Source of the DNA: Fulvivirga marina
GTDB lineage: Bacteria > Bacteroidota > Bacteroidia > Cytophagales > Cyclobacteriaceae
Assembly (NCBI RefSeq): GCF_016775155.1
Contig: NZ_JAEUGD010000066.1
Span: 1,028,833 to 1,092,832 of the forward strand
DNA length: 64,000 nt
Direction of reading: 5' to 3'
A program made the translations under genes and the position numbers. Shown here one piece after another: positions 63,061 through 64,000 of the stretch; within the stretch, counting starts at the first letter, position 1; each line of letters begins with the position of its first letter. The notes beneath the pieces were generated by a model. The model was not told where the DNA came from, ran no database searches, and was given only the letters and a program-made list of their open reading frames with translations.

Positions 63061-63453
63061 TCAGGCGACGAATGCCATCTCCAGAATTTCCTTAGAAATA
63101 TCGGGTGTAAGAGGCTTAACAAAGTATTTAGCCACTCCAAGTTCAACACATTCCAAACGATCGTAGGAGCTACTCGAAGAGCTCAACACCACCACGGGTA
63201 ACTGCTTTAACTCATCATCTTTTCCCATTTCTGCCAAAAACTCCTTACCACCCATAAATGGCATAATAAGATCTAGCAAAACAACAGAAGGGCGTTCGTT
63301 TTCAGTGTTTTTAAAATATTCAGTAGCTTCCGCCCCGTTTCTAACACGCTTAATATCACATTGCTCGCAAAACTTCGGAAGCATTGTGTTTACTATAAAT
63401 GCATCAATATCATCATCCTCAACCAACAAGATCAGTGGTTTTTTACTGTCCAT
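63061..63453 (-). CDS. Response regulator, receiver domain only
   Basis: 130 aa. LVEDDDIDA, phospho-Asp in VVLLDLIMPFMGG, VVVLSSSSSS and YFVKPLTPDI are intact. No output domain and no kinase beside it; it may draw on the kinases at 53.6-58.6 kb. Typical of single-domain regulators of Bacteroidota. Confidence 0.9.
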   Translation of the reverse strand: MDSKKPLILLVEDDDIDAFIVNTMLPKFCEQCDIKRVRNGAEATEYFKNTENERPSVVLLDLIMPFMGGKEFLAEMGKDDELKQLPVVVLSSSSSSYDRLECVELGVAKYFVKPLTPDISKEILEMAFVA

Positions 63454-64000
63454 ATAAAAAGTTTAAAGGCCTCTTTTCATTTGCCTCGTAGACGAACCCA
63501 CGAGACTATCAATGCCAATGATACCATATCATTCATAAATGACAATGACGTTTATAATATAAAATTATCTCCGTGTATTTTCAAATATTTTTGAGTTTTA
63601 ACCTGCATTTTCTTGTAGTATTTTTTATATCCTATTCCAGCTGAGAATGCCATCATATTCTAAACTACAGGTAATCAAAGAAGTAACGATAAAGAGGTTA
63701 ATTTAACAGCATGATGAGATTTTACCAAATTTCAGACGAGCAACCATATATATTCGCGACTTCTGTCAGAAACTATCAAGAAATGATGGCAGTTATAAAC
63801 TATGATTCCCTCCTGTACGCTATCAGTAAACCTCCTCTTGTTTTTCGCTGATCTCCCAGACAAGCTTTATAGGTTTATAACAACCTAACGACACTTTTAG
63901 GCGTAAGCCTTGAAATGGAAATACTTGGCCTTGCTATAAAGAGTACAAATAACATGAATTCAGGAATAATCCAGAATTAATTTCTTTTCATCGTTTAAAC
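63454..64000. other. Right-edge region without a convincing gene
   Basis: About 550 bases, AT-rich. A 46-residue plus-strand frame at 63711-63851 (start MMRFYQISDEQPYIF) has only a weak upstream GAGG and no recognised family; it may be real but I would not call it. No RNA or repeat recognised. Confidence 0.3.

Overview
The window looks like the chromosome of a gliding-type Bacteroidota, most likely of the order Cytophagales (a Fulvivirga/Marivirga-like organism is my guess). Reasons: a trpEGDCFBA operon, two PorP/SprF proteins each paired with a surface protein ending in the gliding-motility/type IX secretion (T9SS) type B C-terminal domain, a DUF5683 protein next to parAB, and promoters with the Bacteroidota -7 element TAnnTTTG. 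No tRNA, rRNA operon, CRISPR array, insertion sequence or prophage was recognised.

Layout. 1-303: the start of a two-component-regulator-propeller protein that runs off the left edge. 423-8318 (minus): the tryptophan operon trpE-G-D-C-F-B-A, closed by a DAHP synthase, and preceded by two consecutive attenuators, each with its own short leader peptide containing Trp-Trp-Trp-His and its own terminator. 8463-10547: an M13 metallopeptidase lipoprotein. 10710-13880: a conserved small protein, a GNAT acetyltransferase, a 77-aa protein, the SRP RNA gene, a transaldolase/fructose-6-phosphate aldolase and an FtsE-type ATPase. 13887-17221 (minus): an ECF sigma factor with its probable membrane partner, a TPR protein and a CCA-adding-type nucleotidyltransferase.

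17306-38931 (minus) is the most striking stretch: two cassettes, each a PKD-rich cell-surface protein followed by a PorP/SprF protein. The first surface protein is 5215 aa and holds 18 tandem repeats of exactly 104 aa (312 bp) with no length change; the second is 1240 aa and shares the same C-terminal PKD plus sorting module. In the SprB/SprF model the PorP-like protein is needed for export or attachment of its neighbour.

39234-49919 is mostly housekeeping on the plus strand: pyrG, yidC, a metallo-hydrolase, parA-parB-DUF5683-dapB-lepB, then ung on the minus strand, apaG and a methyltransferase. 50773-53530 holds a LexA/CI-like repressor, an MgtC-like protein and a succinate-semialdehyde dehydrogenase. 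53569-60592 (minus) is a signalling cluster: a REC-PAS-kinase, a receiver, a CHASE3-PAS-GAF kinase, a sigma-54 activator and another receiver. A GIY-YIG protein, a double-domain universal stress protein and a further receiver follow; the last ~550 bases hold nothing convincing.
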